A stretch of DNA of 64,000 nt from Lachnospiraceae bacterium (GCA_017623675.1 JAGAOO010000040.1:1-64000); one strand, 5' to 3'. Shown: positions 15,976 to 24,838, counted from the stretch's first letter. A program made the numbers and translations. Notes: generated by a model from the sequence alone, not told the origin.

Positions 15976-16449
15976 TTATTTGCATCCATCACACAACATA
16001 ATATACCTTGCACCCATATAGGATTTCACCACCATGACCGAATCTCCTCTCATTATGACAGGGTGTGCTTTCGTTGGCTGGATTATTTTATTCGTTATGC
16101 TTTTATGAATATCTTCAAAGTAAATATTAAATCTATATCCACGATATTTTCCCCCTACGGGAATCTTCTTGGAAACTCTTCCATGACGAATCCCACGGGG
16201 TGTCCCGGCAAAGCGGAATACCCAGCCGCCAATAAAAGCTGTTACATATACCAGCAAAGTAATCAGGCACCAGATAAAAGGCACGGGAAATTTCGAAAAA
16301 ATCTCTATGCAATATATAATATAAATCGGAATCAACAGAAAGAAAAATATCACACGAATACACAGACTTTTTCTGCCATGTTGCCGATATTGTGCCAGTT
16401 CGTGCTCTGTCAGTTCCAGATATTCTATATTATCCTTTCTTCTTTGCAT
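15976..16449 (-). CDS. Two-helix membrane protein of unknown function
   Basis: 157 residues from ATG 16449, placed eight bases after GGAG; a GTG at 16482 would add 11 residues without a site. Two hydrophobic helices (IRVIFFFLLIPIYIIYCI and FIWCLITLLVYVTAFIGGW) lie between a charged N-terminus (QRRKDNIEYLELTEHEL) and a basic C-terminal half with PVIMRGDSVMVVKSYMGARY. I do not recognise the family. The intergenic spacing to the next gene is about 65 bases, so it may share a transcript with the membrane-anchored protein. Confidence 0.6.
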   Translation of the reverse strand: MQRRKDNIEYLELTEHELAQYRQHGRKSLCIRVIFFFLLIPIYIIYCIEIFSKFPVPFIWCLITLLVYVTAFIGGWVFRFAGTPRGIRHGRVSKKIPVGGKYRGYRFNIYFEDIHKSITNKIIQPTKAHPVIMRGDSVMVVKSYMGARYIMLCDGCK

Positions 16450-16558
16450 TCCTTTTACTCCAATCCATTCTATTGCCTCCACAACACAAGGGAATCAAAA
16501 TCACATAATACATTATAACACAATACAAACGGACTATTTGAACGAATTGAATTCCTCC

Positions 16559-17125
16559 CTAATATTTTATCCTATACTCTCTTTCCTTGGGTAATTCAAG
16601 AGTAACATCATATCCACGATTAATCTTTTCCTTCAATGTAATCACATAATCCGTGATATCATTGATTTGTACAATCCAATCCTCTACATATTGTTCAACA
16701 TATTTTCCTCGAATTCCAAGTTGGATAGAACGATACTCTAGAGGATTCCCATATATATCCCTTTCCGGATCCCATTGTATCCGAATATCCGATTTTCTTA
16801 TTCGCTCTTTCCATTCTTCTTTTGATAGATTCGCTTCCGGTTCATATTTTGAATACATAGCATTTTTTACAAGAAAATCAAAGGCTTCTCTTTTTATATC
16901 AATTGCCAATACTCTTTCCTGACCGTCTTTTTGTGCCCATCCGCATCTGTACATCATCCATAGAAATGATGGCTTAATCCACGTCATTCTATCCAACTTA
17001 AAATGCGAACCAAATGTTCCTTTTTGAATCGCCTGCTTTGCAATTGCAACATTATATGCCTGATATACTCTTATTGTTTCATCATCATATACTGCTCTAA
17101 TTTCATGTTCATTCACTTCATTCAT
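16559..17125 (-). CDS. DUF4291 family protein
   Basis: About 188 residues of the DUF4291 family. The diagnostic stretch is EIRAVYDDETIRVYQAYN, followed by GSHFKLDRMTWIKPSFLWMM and CGWAQKDGQERVLAIDI. Biochemical function is unknown. The start is uncertain: ATG 17125 is in frame and close behind AAAGGA, and a GTG at 17116 has better spacing. A short sequence resembling its GSHFKLDRM region recurs near 29766-29782 but is too short to interpret. Confidence 0.8.
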   Translation of the reverse strand: MNEVNEHEIRAVYDDETIRVYQAYNVAIAKQAIQKGTFGSHFKLDRMTWIKPSFLWMMYRCGWAQKDGQERVLAIDIKREAFDFLVKNAMYSKYEPEANLSKEEWKERIRKSDIRIQWDPERDIYGNPLEYRSIQLGIRGKYVEQYVEDWIVQINDITDYVITLKEKINRGYDVTLELPKEREYRIKY

Positions 17126-17194
17126 TCCTTTCAAACATATTGCTCTGAACGATTATTCTCCTTCATGATTTTAAAACCTTTCATTTAATACTAT

Positions 17195-19006
17195 TTAACC
17201 CATTCCAAGAGCATAAGTAATAATTTCAAAGTGGTCAAATGCTAAATCTTCTTTTTTTAAGGATTTAACATCTACCCAACTTGCATAAAGAGCATCACTA
17301 TTTGCAAGTGGCTTTATTATGTCTTCATCAACAATCACTTTATACGCAACACTTATTATCCATCCACGCGGATCCCTATCCTTCGTAGAGGTTATCTTCA
17401 CTAAGTTTTTCTCAGTAATATCTATAGAAACAGAAGTTTCTTCAAGAAGTTCTCTGGATGCTGTGCACTCTAAAGTATTATCTGTCTGCAAATAAAATCC
17501 ACCCGGGAGAGCCAGTTTATTCACATATGGATGGTCCGCTCTGTTTATAAGAAGAATCTTTGATTGATCTTTATTAAAAACAAGCAAATCAACAGCTACG
17601 GATGGGGCATTATACGCTTTTCTATCATACTTCTCCAGATAAATGTCCTCCCCTTTTTTATCATTAAGCCACTTATTCGACATATCAAACATTTCTTTTA
17701 TACTTCTTTCACTATAAAAGAGTGGAATGATTCCATAAAGATGAGCAGCTCCATAATCAGTTAGCATAAATGTATCTTCATCCACAAATTGCATAAGATA
17801 ATTATCTTCCAGAAATTTTATCTGCCCTTTATAAATTTCTCTAAAATCCTCATTAAATCTGTTTTTATATGCTTTCATAGAGATAAATCCGAAATAAAAC
17901 ATTACGGAAATTGCTTTTGCTCTTACTTCTGAAATCGGCATATCCGCAATATCATTGATTGGCAAAATTCCTCTATCAATAAAATCAAAATACTTTTCTA
18001 ATTTGTGATCTGCGCAGCCTAAATTATAGGCAAGATAATTACCGACAAATGACTGAGCCCCGAGTCCGAAACCAATATAAGAGGTAGCATCAATCACACG
18101 CTTTGTCAAATATGAAGATGTACCCATATCTCCCGGAATTTTACTAAATGTATTTTTTCCGTTATTTGCAATATACCCAGCCTCTTTCAAAAGCTTATAG
18201 GCAATATCATACTGACGATTCACTTTATAAAGCGTTACACCCTGTGATTCAGCTTCTAGCTTTGTTCCCTTATATCTGTTTCTGTATAAAGTAATAAATT
18301 CAGGTTGAAGTGCAATGGTGTATTTAATCGTATTGGCAAAATCTTCATCAGACTGATTCAAGAAGCCATACATCAAATCAATATTTAATCTATCAAATCC
18401 GGCTTTTCTAATATTTTCTACAGCTTTTTCATAAATGAATTTGGAGCCTTCTCGACCAAGTGATTCCAAAAGTGTTTCTGAAACAGTTTGAAATCCCATT
18501 GAAATTCTATTATATCCCAATTCTCGTATCGCTTTCATTTTCTCAAAATCATTCGCTGCTATTACCGGTGTCGTTTCAATACTAAGATACATATTTTCTT
18601 TAAGGTTAAACTGTTTGATAGCAGATGTGATTCTTTCAAGGTTTTCGACAGATAAATATGCAGGTGTTCCTCCACCCAGATCATAACCAACAATCGGTTT
18701 ATCTTTAATGATTTCCCTATACATCTCAATTTCTTTCAAAAGGTGTTCAACATATTTATTGGGGGCATCATCTGTCGGCTTATCCAAGACCACGTATTCA
18801 CAAAATTTACATCTTGCCTGACAAAACGGTACATGTACATAAAGGCACAATTCTTTCTGCTGTTCAATATTTCCCTTTACAACATTATATACGTCTTCCG
18901 TATTATGAACCTCATACTGAGCTAATGAATTTGGTCTTAATGGATATGCTGTGTTGCAATAGTGGTGAAACTTAATTCCTCTTTCAAATATTTCTCTGTA
19001 TTCCAT
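17195..19006 (-). CDS. HemW-like radical SAM enzyme fused to a Nudix domain
   Basis: 603 residues from ATG 19006, which has GGAGG seven bases upstream. The N-terminal 430 residues are a coproporphyrinogen-dehydrogenase-like (HemW-type) radical SAM protein: cluster motif CQARCKFC near residue 58, GGGTPAYLS near 115 and ISMGFQT near 175. A winged-helix-like region follows. The last 150 residues are a Nudix hydrolase-like domain (LPGGFYLQTDNTLE and SRELLEETS) whose Nudix box is one residue long at the first half but keeps the EE pair. It sits just downstream of an NrtR-like gene, so it may be controlled by it and act on a nucleotide- or haem-linked substrate. The fusion and partner suggest a coupled metabolite sensor; the reaction is unknown. 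Confidence 0.8.
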   Translation of the reverse strand: MEYREIFERGIKFHHYCNTAYPLRPNSLAQYEVHNTEDVYNVVKGNIEQQKELCLYVHVPFCQARCKFCEYVVLDKPTDDAPNKYVEHLLKEIEMYREIIKDKPIVGYDLGGGTPAYLSVENLERITSAIKQFNLKENMYLSIETTPVIAANDFEKMKAIRELGYNRISMGFQTVSETLLESLGREGSKFIYEKAVENIRKAGFDRLNIDLMYGFLNQSDEDFANTIKYTIALQPEFITLYRNRYKGTKLEAESQGVTLYKVNRQYDIAYKLLKEAGYIANNGKNTFSKIPGDMGTSSYLTKRVIDATSYIGFGLGAQSFVGNYLAYNLGCADHKLEKYFDFIDRGILPINDIADMPISEVRAKAISVMFYFGFISMKAYKNRFNEDFREIYKGQIKFLEDNYLMQFVDEDTFMLTDYGAAHLYGIIPLFYSERSIKEMFDMSNKWLNDKKGEDIYLEKYDRKAYNAPSVAVDLLVFNKDQSKILLINRADHPYVNKLALPGGFYLQTDNTLECTASRELLEETSVSIDITEKNLVKITSTKDRDPRGWIISVAYKVIVDEDIIKPLANSDALYASWVDVKSLKKEDLAFDHFEIITYALGMG

Positions 19007-19040
19007 AATCATTCCTCCCTTTGAAATTTCATGAACATCC

Positions 19041-19748
19041 CTATTTCTTATATCTGAAAAGCCTTGAAGGACGATGCCCTGCATTCCCGGTCATCTTCCC
19101 GGTATCCTCAAGCTTATCTGAAATTGTTCTTCGAAATGCAGGTGCCAGAAGCTTTTCGCCAAGTATCTTTTCATACACCTGCTGCAATTCGCTGATTGTA
19201 AACTCCTCCGGCATCATATGAAACACAATATCCGTATAATTGATTTTTCCACGCAGGCGTTTAATTGCCTCCTCAATGATATTGCCATGGTCAAATGCCA
19301 TCCGAAGCTCTTTTATACAATCCAGATTCATCCATATGGCATTTTTAATTTTTGCCTTTTGGGTATCCAGCAACGAAATGTATGCACAACTGATTACCCG
19401 CATTCTTGGATCTCTGTCTACTTCTCCAAATGTATACAACTGTTCGCTATAAACGTTCGTCAGTCCGGTTTTACTCTTTAATGTTCTCCGCAAAGAATCC
19501 TCCAATGTTTCTCCTTCCAGAACGAATCCTCCCGGCAGGCTATAACAATCCTTGTATGGATAATCATCCCGCTTAACAAGTAGTACTTTTATTGACTGCT
19601 CATCCAATTTGCGATAATTATCTACATTATCTTTTTCGATTCCAAATATAACTGCATCTACAGTTACTGCAATCGGTGAAAACTGACTTGGATTATATTC
19701 ACGCAAGAAATCCTGTTCTTCTTTGCAACAAGGTTTATATTTTTCCAT
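19041..19748 (-). CDS. NrtR-like Nudix/winged-helix transcriptional regulator
   Basis: 235 residues. The N-terminal Nudix-like domain has LPGGFVLEGETLEDSL, but the catalytic REUxEExGU part reads RTLKSKTGL, so hydrolysis is probably lost, as in NrtR regulators. The C-terminal 80 residues (EFTISELQQVYEKILGEKL, then FRRTISDKLEDTG) form the winged helix. NrtR proteins sense ADP-ribose-type ligands and repress NAD-related or sugar genes. A palindrome 24 bases upstream of its start is a candidate operator. It reads into the radical SAM-Nudix gene 34 bases downstream, which is the likely target. Confidence 0.85.
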   Translation of the reverse strand: MEKYKPCCKEEQDFLREYNPSQFSPIAVTVDAVIFGIEKDNVDNYRKLDEQSIKVLLVKRDDYPYKDCYSLPGGFVLEGETLEDSLRRTLKSKTGLTNVYSEQLYTFGEVDRDPRMRVISCAYISLLDTQKAKIKNAIWMNLDCIKELRMAFDHGNIIEEAIKRLRGKINYTDIVFHMMPEEFTISELQQVYEKILGEKLLAPAFRRTISDKLEDTGKMTGNAGHRPSRLFRYKK

Positions 19749-19771
19749 TTGAATGTTCCCTTCTTTTTCTT

Positions 19772-19788
19772 ATTAACATATTGTTAAT
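19772..19788. promoter_or_regulatory. palindromic candidate operator upstream of NrtR-like gene
   Basis: ATTAACA-TAT-TGTTAAT is a perfect 7-3-7 palindrome 24-40 bases upstream of the regulator ATG. Its position suits autoregulation by the NrtR-like protein. It is AT-rich, so chance occurrence is not excluded. Confidence 0.5.
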
Positions 19789-19935
19789 ATCAAAATACTA
19801 TAAAGAGAGTTTCTTGTCAACCACAAAATCTTTTTAGCAATCTTCATACTTAAAGTTGTATAAATTAATGAATAAAATCAGTTTTTTTTGAGATACTGAT
19901 AACATATTAAGCATAAACTACGGAGGTTAACAGTT

Positions 19936-19974
19936 ATGGCAAAAGCCGGACACAAAAAAGCAAAACCAATGTAA
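19936..19974 (+). CDS. 12-codon peptide ORF embedded in a terminator
   Basis: CGGAGG at 19921-19926 stands nine bases before ATG 19936, which opens MAKAGHKKAKPM and a TAA stop. The second half of the ORF forms the left arm of an intrinsic terminator. The arrangement (perfect ribosome-binding site, tiny basic peptide, terminator) resembles a leader peptide or a microprotein. No plus-strand gene follows before the convergent fic gene, so it is not an attenuator of a downstream gene. No family is recognised. Confidence 0.45.
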   Translation: MAKAGHKKAKPM

Positions 19975-19990
19975 CCGGTTTTGCTTTTTT
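19954..19990 (+). terminator. intrinsic terminator overlapping the 12-codon ORF
   Basis: AAAAAAGCAAAACC (19954-19967) pairs with GGTTTTGCTTTTTT (19977-19990). It is symmetrical and may also serve the fic gene on the minus strand, which ends at 20010. Confidence 0.8.
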
Positions 19991-20009
19991 ATGTGTAGGA
20001 TATTATTAT

Positions 20010-21200
20010 CTAATCAGCGAAATATTCAAAATTAATATCATATGCATTTCTATGGCCTATTTTACTGACTTTCAACATTTCATTACCGATATGATTCATG
20101 TAATTTCTCACAGTCGGTACACTCACCTCTAATATTTTGGCTATATCTTCTACCGTCAAGCCCTCCTCGCCAAACAGGCTATTTTGCATCAGTATATATA
20201 GAACATCCCTGGTCTTTTCCTCTTTTACAGCTTTAAGAATTCCTTTATGATAAAATTGCATCTGCTCAATTTTATTGGCTAATACAGTATTCAAATTATC
20301 CACTGCCTGCTGAATAAATCCAAGAAATATGATAACAAAAGGTGTTATATCCCCCTTATTCTTTTTATCATTTGTCATCTTAAAAGCTTTGTAATACATA
20401 TTAATCTGCTTTTTTATTGTATAAGATAAACTGTAACCCACAAGTGGATGCAATTCCTTCGACAGCAAATAACTGCTAATAAATCGGTCAAGTCTTCCAT
20501 TCCCATCATAAAATGGATGAATATATCCAATAAAATAGTGTATGGCAGCTATCGTTACCAGATTATTTATGTTATCATCATGAATCAATTTCAGGCATTC
20601 ATCCATATAAGAAATAATCTTTTCCTCCGGATTTACACCATTATGAATGATTCTCAAATCACTACCCTGCACACTAACACCGCTTTTTCTGAAAAAAACT
20701 CCGTCCGGCTCATTTCTCTTGTCCTCCTGCACTACTTCCTGTAGAACCAAATCGTTATAGATATCCCTAATATCCTTACATGAATCTATACGAATCTCTT
20801 CCTCCTGTGACAACATATAGTATTTTTGTACCAAACCAAATAACCTTTTCCGATACCTCTCTTTCGCCTCCGGTTTCAGCATCTCACTGATTTCTTTTCT
20901 TGTACTATATACGCCTTCTATATCATTCGATAATTTAATCTCATCAATAAGACATTTCTTGGTAAACTGTTCAAGGGCAATGCCCGGCAACGCATAAATC
21001 CTTCTGTTTAACAACTTATCCGCCTTATATATGTTAGTAATTAACTGTATTACTTCCACAGGATAAGTAATAAAGGCTTCATTTCCGTTTACAGAAATCG
21101 GAATATGCAATGTGGATTCTCCTTGGTATCTTTCCAGATATAACCTCTCATAATTCTCTTTATCTTTATAAAATTCTTTCGATAACTGTATATACTTCAT
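20010..21200 (-). CDS. Fic-domain protein with autoinhibitory motif and C-terminal HTH
   Basis: 396 residues. The Fic catalytic loop HPFYDGNGR lies near residue 228, matching HPFx(D/E)GNGR, so AMP-transfer activity is expected. The inhibitory motif SNDIEG (S/T-x3-E-G/N) lies near residue 88, N-terminal to the core, which is a class II Fic arrangement that keeps the enzyme off. The C-terminal 60 residues form a winged helix (LTVEDIAKILEVSVPTVRNY), suggesting DNA binding or self-regulation. The target protein is unknown. It is monocistronic, with its promoter in the AT-rich stretch upstream of 21200. Confidence 0.88.
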   Translation of the reverse strand: MKYIQLSKEFYKDKENYERLYLERYQGESTLHIPISVNGNEAFITYPVEVIQLITNIYKADKLLNRRIYALPGIALEQFTKKCLIDEIKLSNDIEGVYSTRKEISEMLKPEAKERYRKRLFGLVQKYYMLSQEEEIRIDSCKDIRDIYNDLVLQEVVQEDKRNEPDGVFFRKSGVSVQGSDLRIIHNGVNPEEKIISYMDECLKLIHDDNINNLVTIAAIHYFIGYIHPFYDGNGRLDRFISSYLLSKELHPLVGYSLSYTIKKQINMYYKAFKMTNDKKNKGDITPFVIIFLGFIQQAVDNLNTVLANKIEQMQFYHKGILKAVKEEKTRDVLYILMQNSLFGEEGLTVEDIAKILEVSVPTVRNYMNHIGNEMLKVSKIGHRNAYDINFEYFAD

Positions 21201-21307
21201 AAAACACGCTCCTTTTGTGTAAGTATATCACAATTTTATAAAAATATACAGTAATTATTCATTAAATTTAATAATTGGTAATTTTTCAGATTTAATGCAA
21301 CGCTTCT

Positions 21308-21354
21308 GTTGCATTTACCTTGAAAAGTTCATATCGTTGCATTTACTTTGAAAA
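21308..21354. repeat. two tandem copies of a 19-mer; third copy at 24839
   Basis: GTTGCATTTACCTTGAAAA at 21308-21326 and GTTGCATTTACTTTGAAAA at 21336-21354 flank the 3' side of the Rpn gene. The first copy recurs exactly at 24839-24857 beyond the IS30 element. At 21297 and 24828 the copies are preceded by a short inverted TGCAAC, giving TGCAAC-n6-GTTGCA hairpins. Confidence 0.7.
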
Positions 21355-21434
21355 AAAACTCTGTTTAGAAATCCAAACAAAAACTTTTGCAATAAAGGAT
21401 TGGGGATAGAGTATTACCATCCTATTTCCAAAAA

Positions 21435-21470
21435 AAAAGAAGCGCATACCAAATGGCATACGCTTCTTTT
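21435..21470 (-). terminator. intrinsic terminator of the Rpn-type gene
   Basis: AAAAGAAGCG (21435-21444) pairs with CGCTTCTTTT (21461-21470), followed on the minus strand by a run of T. It lies 17 bases after the stop codon. Apart from this and the 19-mer repeats I see nothing in the 286-bp gap 21201-21486. Confidence 0.85.
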
Positions 21471-21486
21471 CTAACAAAAGTCAAAA

Positions 21487-22305
21487 TCATTGCGTTACGA
21501 AGACCTCATCATAATACAATAAAGCATCTTTTTGAGAGAGGTCAAATCTTTCCATAATTTTCTTAATGATTTCAGCCTTATCCAACCCACAGTCATCATA
21601 TGACACAATCGAAGAAATGATGGCTTCTTTCTTGGCGTATCTTTCAATCTTATCACACATTTTCTCAACCTCCTCTTTGTCATGTTTAAGACTATGAAAT
21701 TTTTTGTAAGTATTAGGAAATCTACCTTTGTCGATTTCATCAAGTTCTTTCTTGTGAAACATATCCATCAGGTCGGATATTTTACTTCCGTCCTTAACCT
21801 CGGTATTCACATATATCTCCTTTAGACCATTATCAATAACCTGACCATTTTCCTGAATGGTGCTCTGTACATGATATATTGTCCGACCATAATGAAATAT
21901 ATCCTTTTCGGATATATATATCACACACAACTCTTGAACATCTTCAAATTTATCTCCGGGTTCAGAGTTGTTTGCAGTAATTACAGATGCATTATACCGC
22001 ACTCTTTTAACATGATTGCAGTTGTTGGAACGCTGAATCTCGATGTTAAACACCTCATCTTCCATTCCCTCAAAATATGCATCCATCCGAATGGAACGAC
22101 CTTTAAGATTTCTAATACTCTTTTGAGCGACTACTGTTTCTTCCTTGATGCGTAATTTCGAATTGCCTAATATTGTTTGAATCATTTCTTCGAGCACTTT
22201 TGGTTCCTCACACATAGCTTCAAACATTGCGTCATCCATCATCACCAAGTCTAAAACAATTTGCTGCTTTTCTTCGTCCGTTTTTCTTTCTTTTTTCTGA
22301 CTCAT
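21487..22305 (-). CDS. Rpn/PD-(D/E)XK nuclease-type transposase-like protein
   Basis: 272 residues of the family usually called Rpn or PD-(D/E)XK nuclease family transposase. Conserved points are RSIRMDAYFEGMEDEVFNIE and IQRSNNCNHVKRVRYNAS near residues 75-112; the D, E and Q (D-x-n-E-x-Q) form the nuclease site. The N-terminus (LVMMDDAMFEAMCEEPKVLE) is typical. Such proteins promote recombination or act in genome defence; they are not true transposases. Start ATG 22305 has AAGGAGG upstream. It sits downstream of an XRE regulator and inside the stretch bracketed by the 19-mer repeat. Confidence 0.8.
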   Translation of the reverse strand: MSQKKERKTDEEKQQIVLDLVMMDDAMFEAMCEEPKVLEEMIQTILGNSKLRIKEETVVAQKSIRNLKGRSIRMDAYFEGMEDEVFNIEIQRSNNCNHVKRVRYNASVITANNSEPGDKFEDVQELCVIYISEKDIFHYGRTIYHVQSTIQENGQVIDNGLKEIYVNTEVKDGSKISDLMDMFHKKELDEIDKGRFPNTYKKFHSLKHDKEEVEKMCDKIERYAKKEAIISSIVSYDDCGLDKAEIIKKIMERFDLSQKDALLYYDEVFVTQ

Positions 22306-22496
22306 TTTCTTCCTCCTTTATTACTTTTATTTATATCAAGAGAGCATAAAGGAGAAAAAACATTCTTCTTCCCGTGGCTCCCTAAATACCCATTTAGAAA
22401 GCCAGCGCCTTCTTATTTGTCTCGCAAACCTGCAAGACCATTCTTTCCTTTTGTATTATCTTACAGTTATATTATACTCTACCTTACCAAAAAAAA

Positions 22497-23033
22497 TCAA
22501 CACCAACGCTTTTCTTCATAATCAAATATATTATAATTACTATCAAATATCCCACTGTCGAAACGATAGTCGTGTTTTCTTATTTTTGTCATCAGTTCTA
22601 TTCTCTTATCTTTATCTATCACACCACTGTAATATAAACAAATTACAAATGTAATATCCATCATTTTGAAATCTACTGGTATATTTTTATTCTGAGTAAA
22701 GTTGTTCGGTTGCCAATGATATCCTTGGGACAAATGCCTTGAAAATCCTACCATCGCCGTTTCATACAGAATTTCGGTGCATTCTTTTTGCATATCTTCG
22801 TCGTCTTCAAACAAATAAGATGGCCGTTTTTCACACGTCTCAGCCAGAACCGGAATGGTGGATGCAAGGATTTCATTCTTGCCATTTTCATATTTGCTGA
22901 TACAATACTTGCTTTTTCCAATGGTTGCACCCAGGTCTTTCTGTGAGATGTTTTTTCTCCTGCGCATCTTTCTAAGCCGTTTTCCTATTTTCTTTCTGAT
23001 TGCATGAAATCGGTATTCTTCGTGCTCATCCAT
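22497..23033 (-). CDS. XRE-family transcriptional regulator
   Basis: 178 residues from ATG 23033 with GGAGG upstream. The helix-turn-helix is at residues about 15-70 (KRLRKMRRRKNISQKDLGAT and KYCISKYENGKNEI). The rest is helical with FSRHLSQGYHWQPNNF, not recognised. Its start lies 314 bases from the divergently read IS30 transposase. Promoter sequences are not obvious; the upstream region contains a terminator-like hairpin on the same strand. It may control the Rpn-type gene 191 bases downstream; that is inference. Confidence 0.78.
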   Translation of the reverse strand: MDEHEEYRFHAIRKKIGKRLRKMRRRKNISQKDLGATIGKSKYCISKYENGKNEILASTIPVLAETCEKRPSYLFEDDEDMQKECTEILYETAMVGFSRHLSQGYHWQPNNFTQNKNIPVDFKMMDITFVICLYYSGVIDKDKRIELMTKIRKHDYRFDSGIFDSNYNIFDYEEKRWC

Positions 23034-23173
23034 TTTTTTATTACCTCCTACACAGCAAAATCATACAAGATAGTAGATTCTGCGTCAACTTATTTACACA
23101 GAACAGAGAATTTAATATCATCTCATTTTCAATATGCAATCTGAATTGTATAATCAAAGAAGATAACGAAAAA

Positions 23174-23218
23174 GAGCACGGATACTTGTAAGTTTGGCGA
23201 CCGAAAGTATCAATGCTC
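23174..23218 (-). terminator. intrinsic terminator pointing toward the XRE gene
   Basis: On the minus strand GAGCA-TTGATACTT pairs with AAGTATC-CG-TGCTC, followed by TTTTTC. It lies upstream of the XRE gene (starts 23033), so it would end transcription arriving from the right, perhaps of a gene displaced by the IS30 element. Confidence 0.6.
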
Positions 23219-23346
23219 ATCCCAAGGTGTTTGCACACCGAATATTTTGTTTATGATTCTATTTTAGTCATCTGACTTCAATCTGTCAAGATATTTATGC
23301 AAACACCCTTGTTTCGTATTCCATTTTTTACGGAAAGGATGATTGT

Positions 23347-24645
23347 ATGAAGAAACCCAAGAAACAAAAAACACCCAAAAAGCATCTTTCTTATGATGAA
23401 AGAGTGATTATTGAAACAATGCTGAATGATGCAGAATCCATCAGCAGCATCGCCAGAAAACTCCAACGACCTAAGTCAACCATATCGCGTGAAATTCACA
23501 GAAATGCAATTACAAGCAAAGCTACAGTCAATAACTGTGTACACAGACGCGAATGTATTTACCTGCACATATGCGGAAATGAAGCATGTACCAAGCATTG
23601 CAGTTCCTGTGCCAGATGTGTGAAATACTGTTCTGAATATGAGCCTGAACTTTGCAAAAAACTGGTGTCTTTAGGAATTTGTAATTCATGCAAGAAAAAA
23701 GGATATTGTACATTTGTCAAAAGAGTTTACAAGGCATCAGAAGCTGAAAAACACTATCGTAACACACTGATTGGACGGAGAAGCGGATTCGACCTTACAT
23801 ACGAGGAGATTGCACATATTGATGCAATCGTATCTCCTCGAATCCAGAATGGACAGTCTCCATATCACATTGTTCAAAGTGAAGGAGACTCGCTCGGAAT
23901 CAGCGAGTCAACGCTGCGCAGGCTAATTGCCGGATGTGAATTAGACGCCAGAGATATTGACTTAAAAGAAAAGGTTCGGCGTAAACCCAGAAAAACTACA
24001 AATCGGACAATGAAAAAGGAATTTTTGTCAAAGGAAAAAGCTGGTCACAAATACGAGGATTATTTGGAGTTTATATCTGAAAATGACTGTTCAGTTGTAG
24101 AAATGGACTGCGTAGAAGGAACAAAAGATGATACTTCTGTGCTTTTAACCTTATATTTTAGAGCTGCAAAATTCCAACTTGCATTTATTATGCGTGAACA
24201 CACTTCGTCCAGCGTAGTTGATACACTTGATAAGATTGAAACCATACTTGGAAGTGAATTGTTTTCTCAGATGTTTCCGGCAATCCTTACGGATAACGGA
24301 CATGAGTTTCTGGATATTCATGGCATGGAACGCTCCATCAATGGAGATACCCGAACGAAGATATTCTTCTGTGAACCAAACCGTTCTGACGAAAAAGGCG
24401 GTTGCGAAAACAACCACAAACGCATCCGGGATATTATCCCAAAAGGAACATCTCTGGAGCAGTTTAATCAGTTTGACATCAATAAAATGATGAACCATAT
24501 AAACAGTTACAAAAGAAAAAGCTTGTACGGAAAGACACCTTATGAAGTGGCAGTTAATATCTTTCCGGAAGATTTCTTCATTCTGCTCGGTATAGAGCAG
24601 ATTCCCGCAGATAAAGTAATTATGAGCCCTAAGCTATTGAAATAA
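23347..24645 (+). CDS. IS30-family transposase
   Basis: 432 residues, full length. The N-terminal DNA-binding region has LSYDERVIIETMLNDAESI and KPKSTISREIHRN, which is the IS30 signature. A Cys-rich insert (CTKHCSSCARCVKYC) follows, as in several Clostridia members. The DDE core is intact: VEMDCVEGTKDD near residue 238, AILTDNGHEF near 313 and CENNHKRIRDIIPKG near 355. It should be active. It starts at ATG 23347 and ends in a long perfect hairpin terminator. Confidence 0.92.
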   Translation: MKKPKKQKTPKKHLSYDERVIIETMLNDAESISSIARKLQRPKSTISREIHRNAITSKATVNNCVHRRECIYLHICGNEACTKHCSSCARCVKYCSEYEPELCKKLVSLGICNSCKKKGYCTFVKRVYKASEAEKHYRNTLIGRRSGFDLTYEEIAHIDAIVSPRIQNGQSPYHIVQSEGDSLGISESTLRRLIAGCELDARDIDLKEKVRRKPRKTTNRTMKKEFLSKEKAGHKYEDYLEFISENDCSVVEMDCVEGTKDDTSVLLTLYFRAAKFQLAFIMREHTSSSVVDTLDKIETILGSELFSQMFPAILTDNGHEFLDIHGMERSINGDTRTKIFFCEPNRSDEKGGCENNHKRIRDIIPKGTSLEQFNQFDINKMMNHINSYKRKSLYGKTPYEVAVNIFPEDFFILLGIEQIPADKVIMSPKLLK

Positions 24646-24653
24646 GGTGCTTC

Positions 24654-24696
24654 CAAGTTAAAAGCAACGGCAGAATAAACCGTTGCTTTTAACTTG
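24654..24696. terminator. 17-bp perfect hairpin after the IS30 transposase
   Basis: CAAGTTAAAAGCAACGG (24654-24670) pairs perfectly with CCGTTGCTTTTAACTTG (24680-24696) around a nine-base loop. It lies eight bases after the stop codon and overlaps the presumed right end of the element. The long perfect stem may also block read-in from neighbours. Between here and 24974 I see only the third 19-mer repeat copy (24839-24857). Confidence 0.75.
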
Positions 24697-24838
24697 ACAC
24701 ATTTCAATCTAGGTCTTTTTAGTGTGCACTTTTTTAGGTTTTCACTATCTCCCACCCCGCATAAATTCGTTATTTTTTGCGTTGTCATCCGTTCAAAAAG
24801 TGACGAAATCACGAGGTTTTATCTAATGCAACACCACC

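Larger units (their letters stand above)
23284..24699 (+). mobile_element. IS30-family insertion sequence, approximate bounds
   Basis: The transposase gene is bracketed by weak terminal inverted repeats: TGTCAAG at 23284-23290 and CTTGACA at 24693-24699, with partial matches inward. The ends are my estimate; IS30 inverted repeats are often imperfect. Subterminal GGTGTTTGCA (23224) and TGCAAACACC (23297) form a further inverted pair at the left end. Target duplication is not obvious. Confidence 0.5.

Noticed and set aside
15847..16518. Plus-strand frame of 223 codons
   Set aside because: It lies antisense to two minus-strand genes and has biased shadow composition; no ribosome-binding site.
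23041..23238. Minus-strand frame of 65 codons between XRE and IS30
   Set aside because: It crosses a terminator hairpin and has no recognisable start signal or family.
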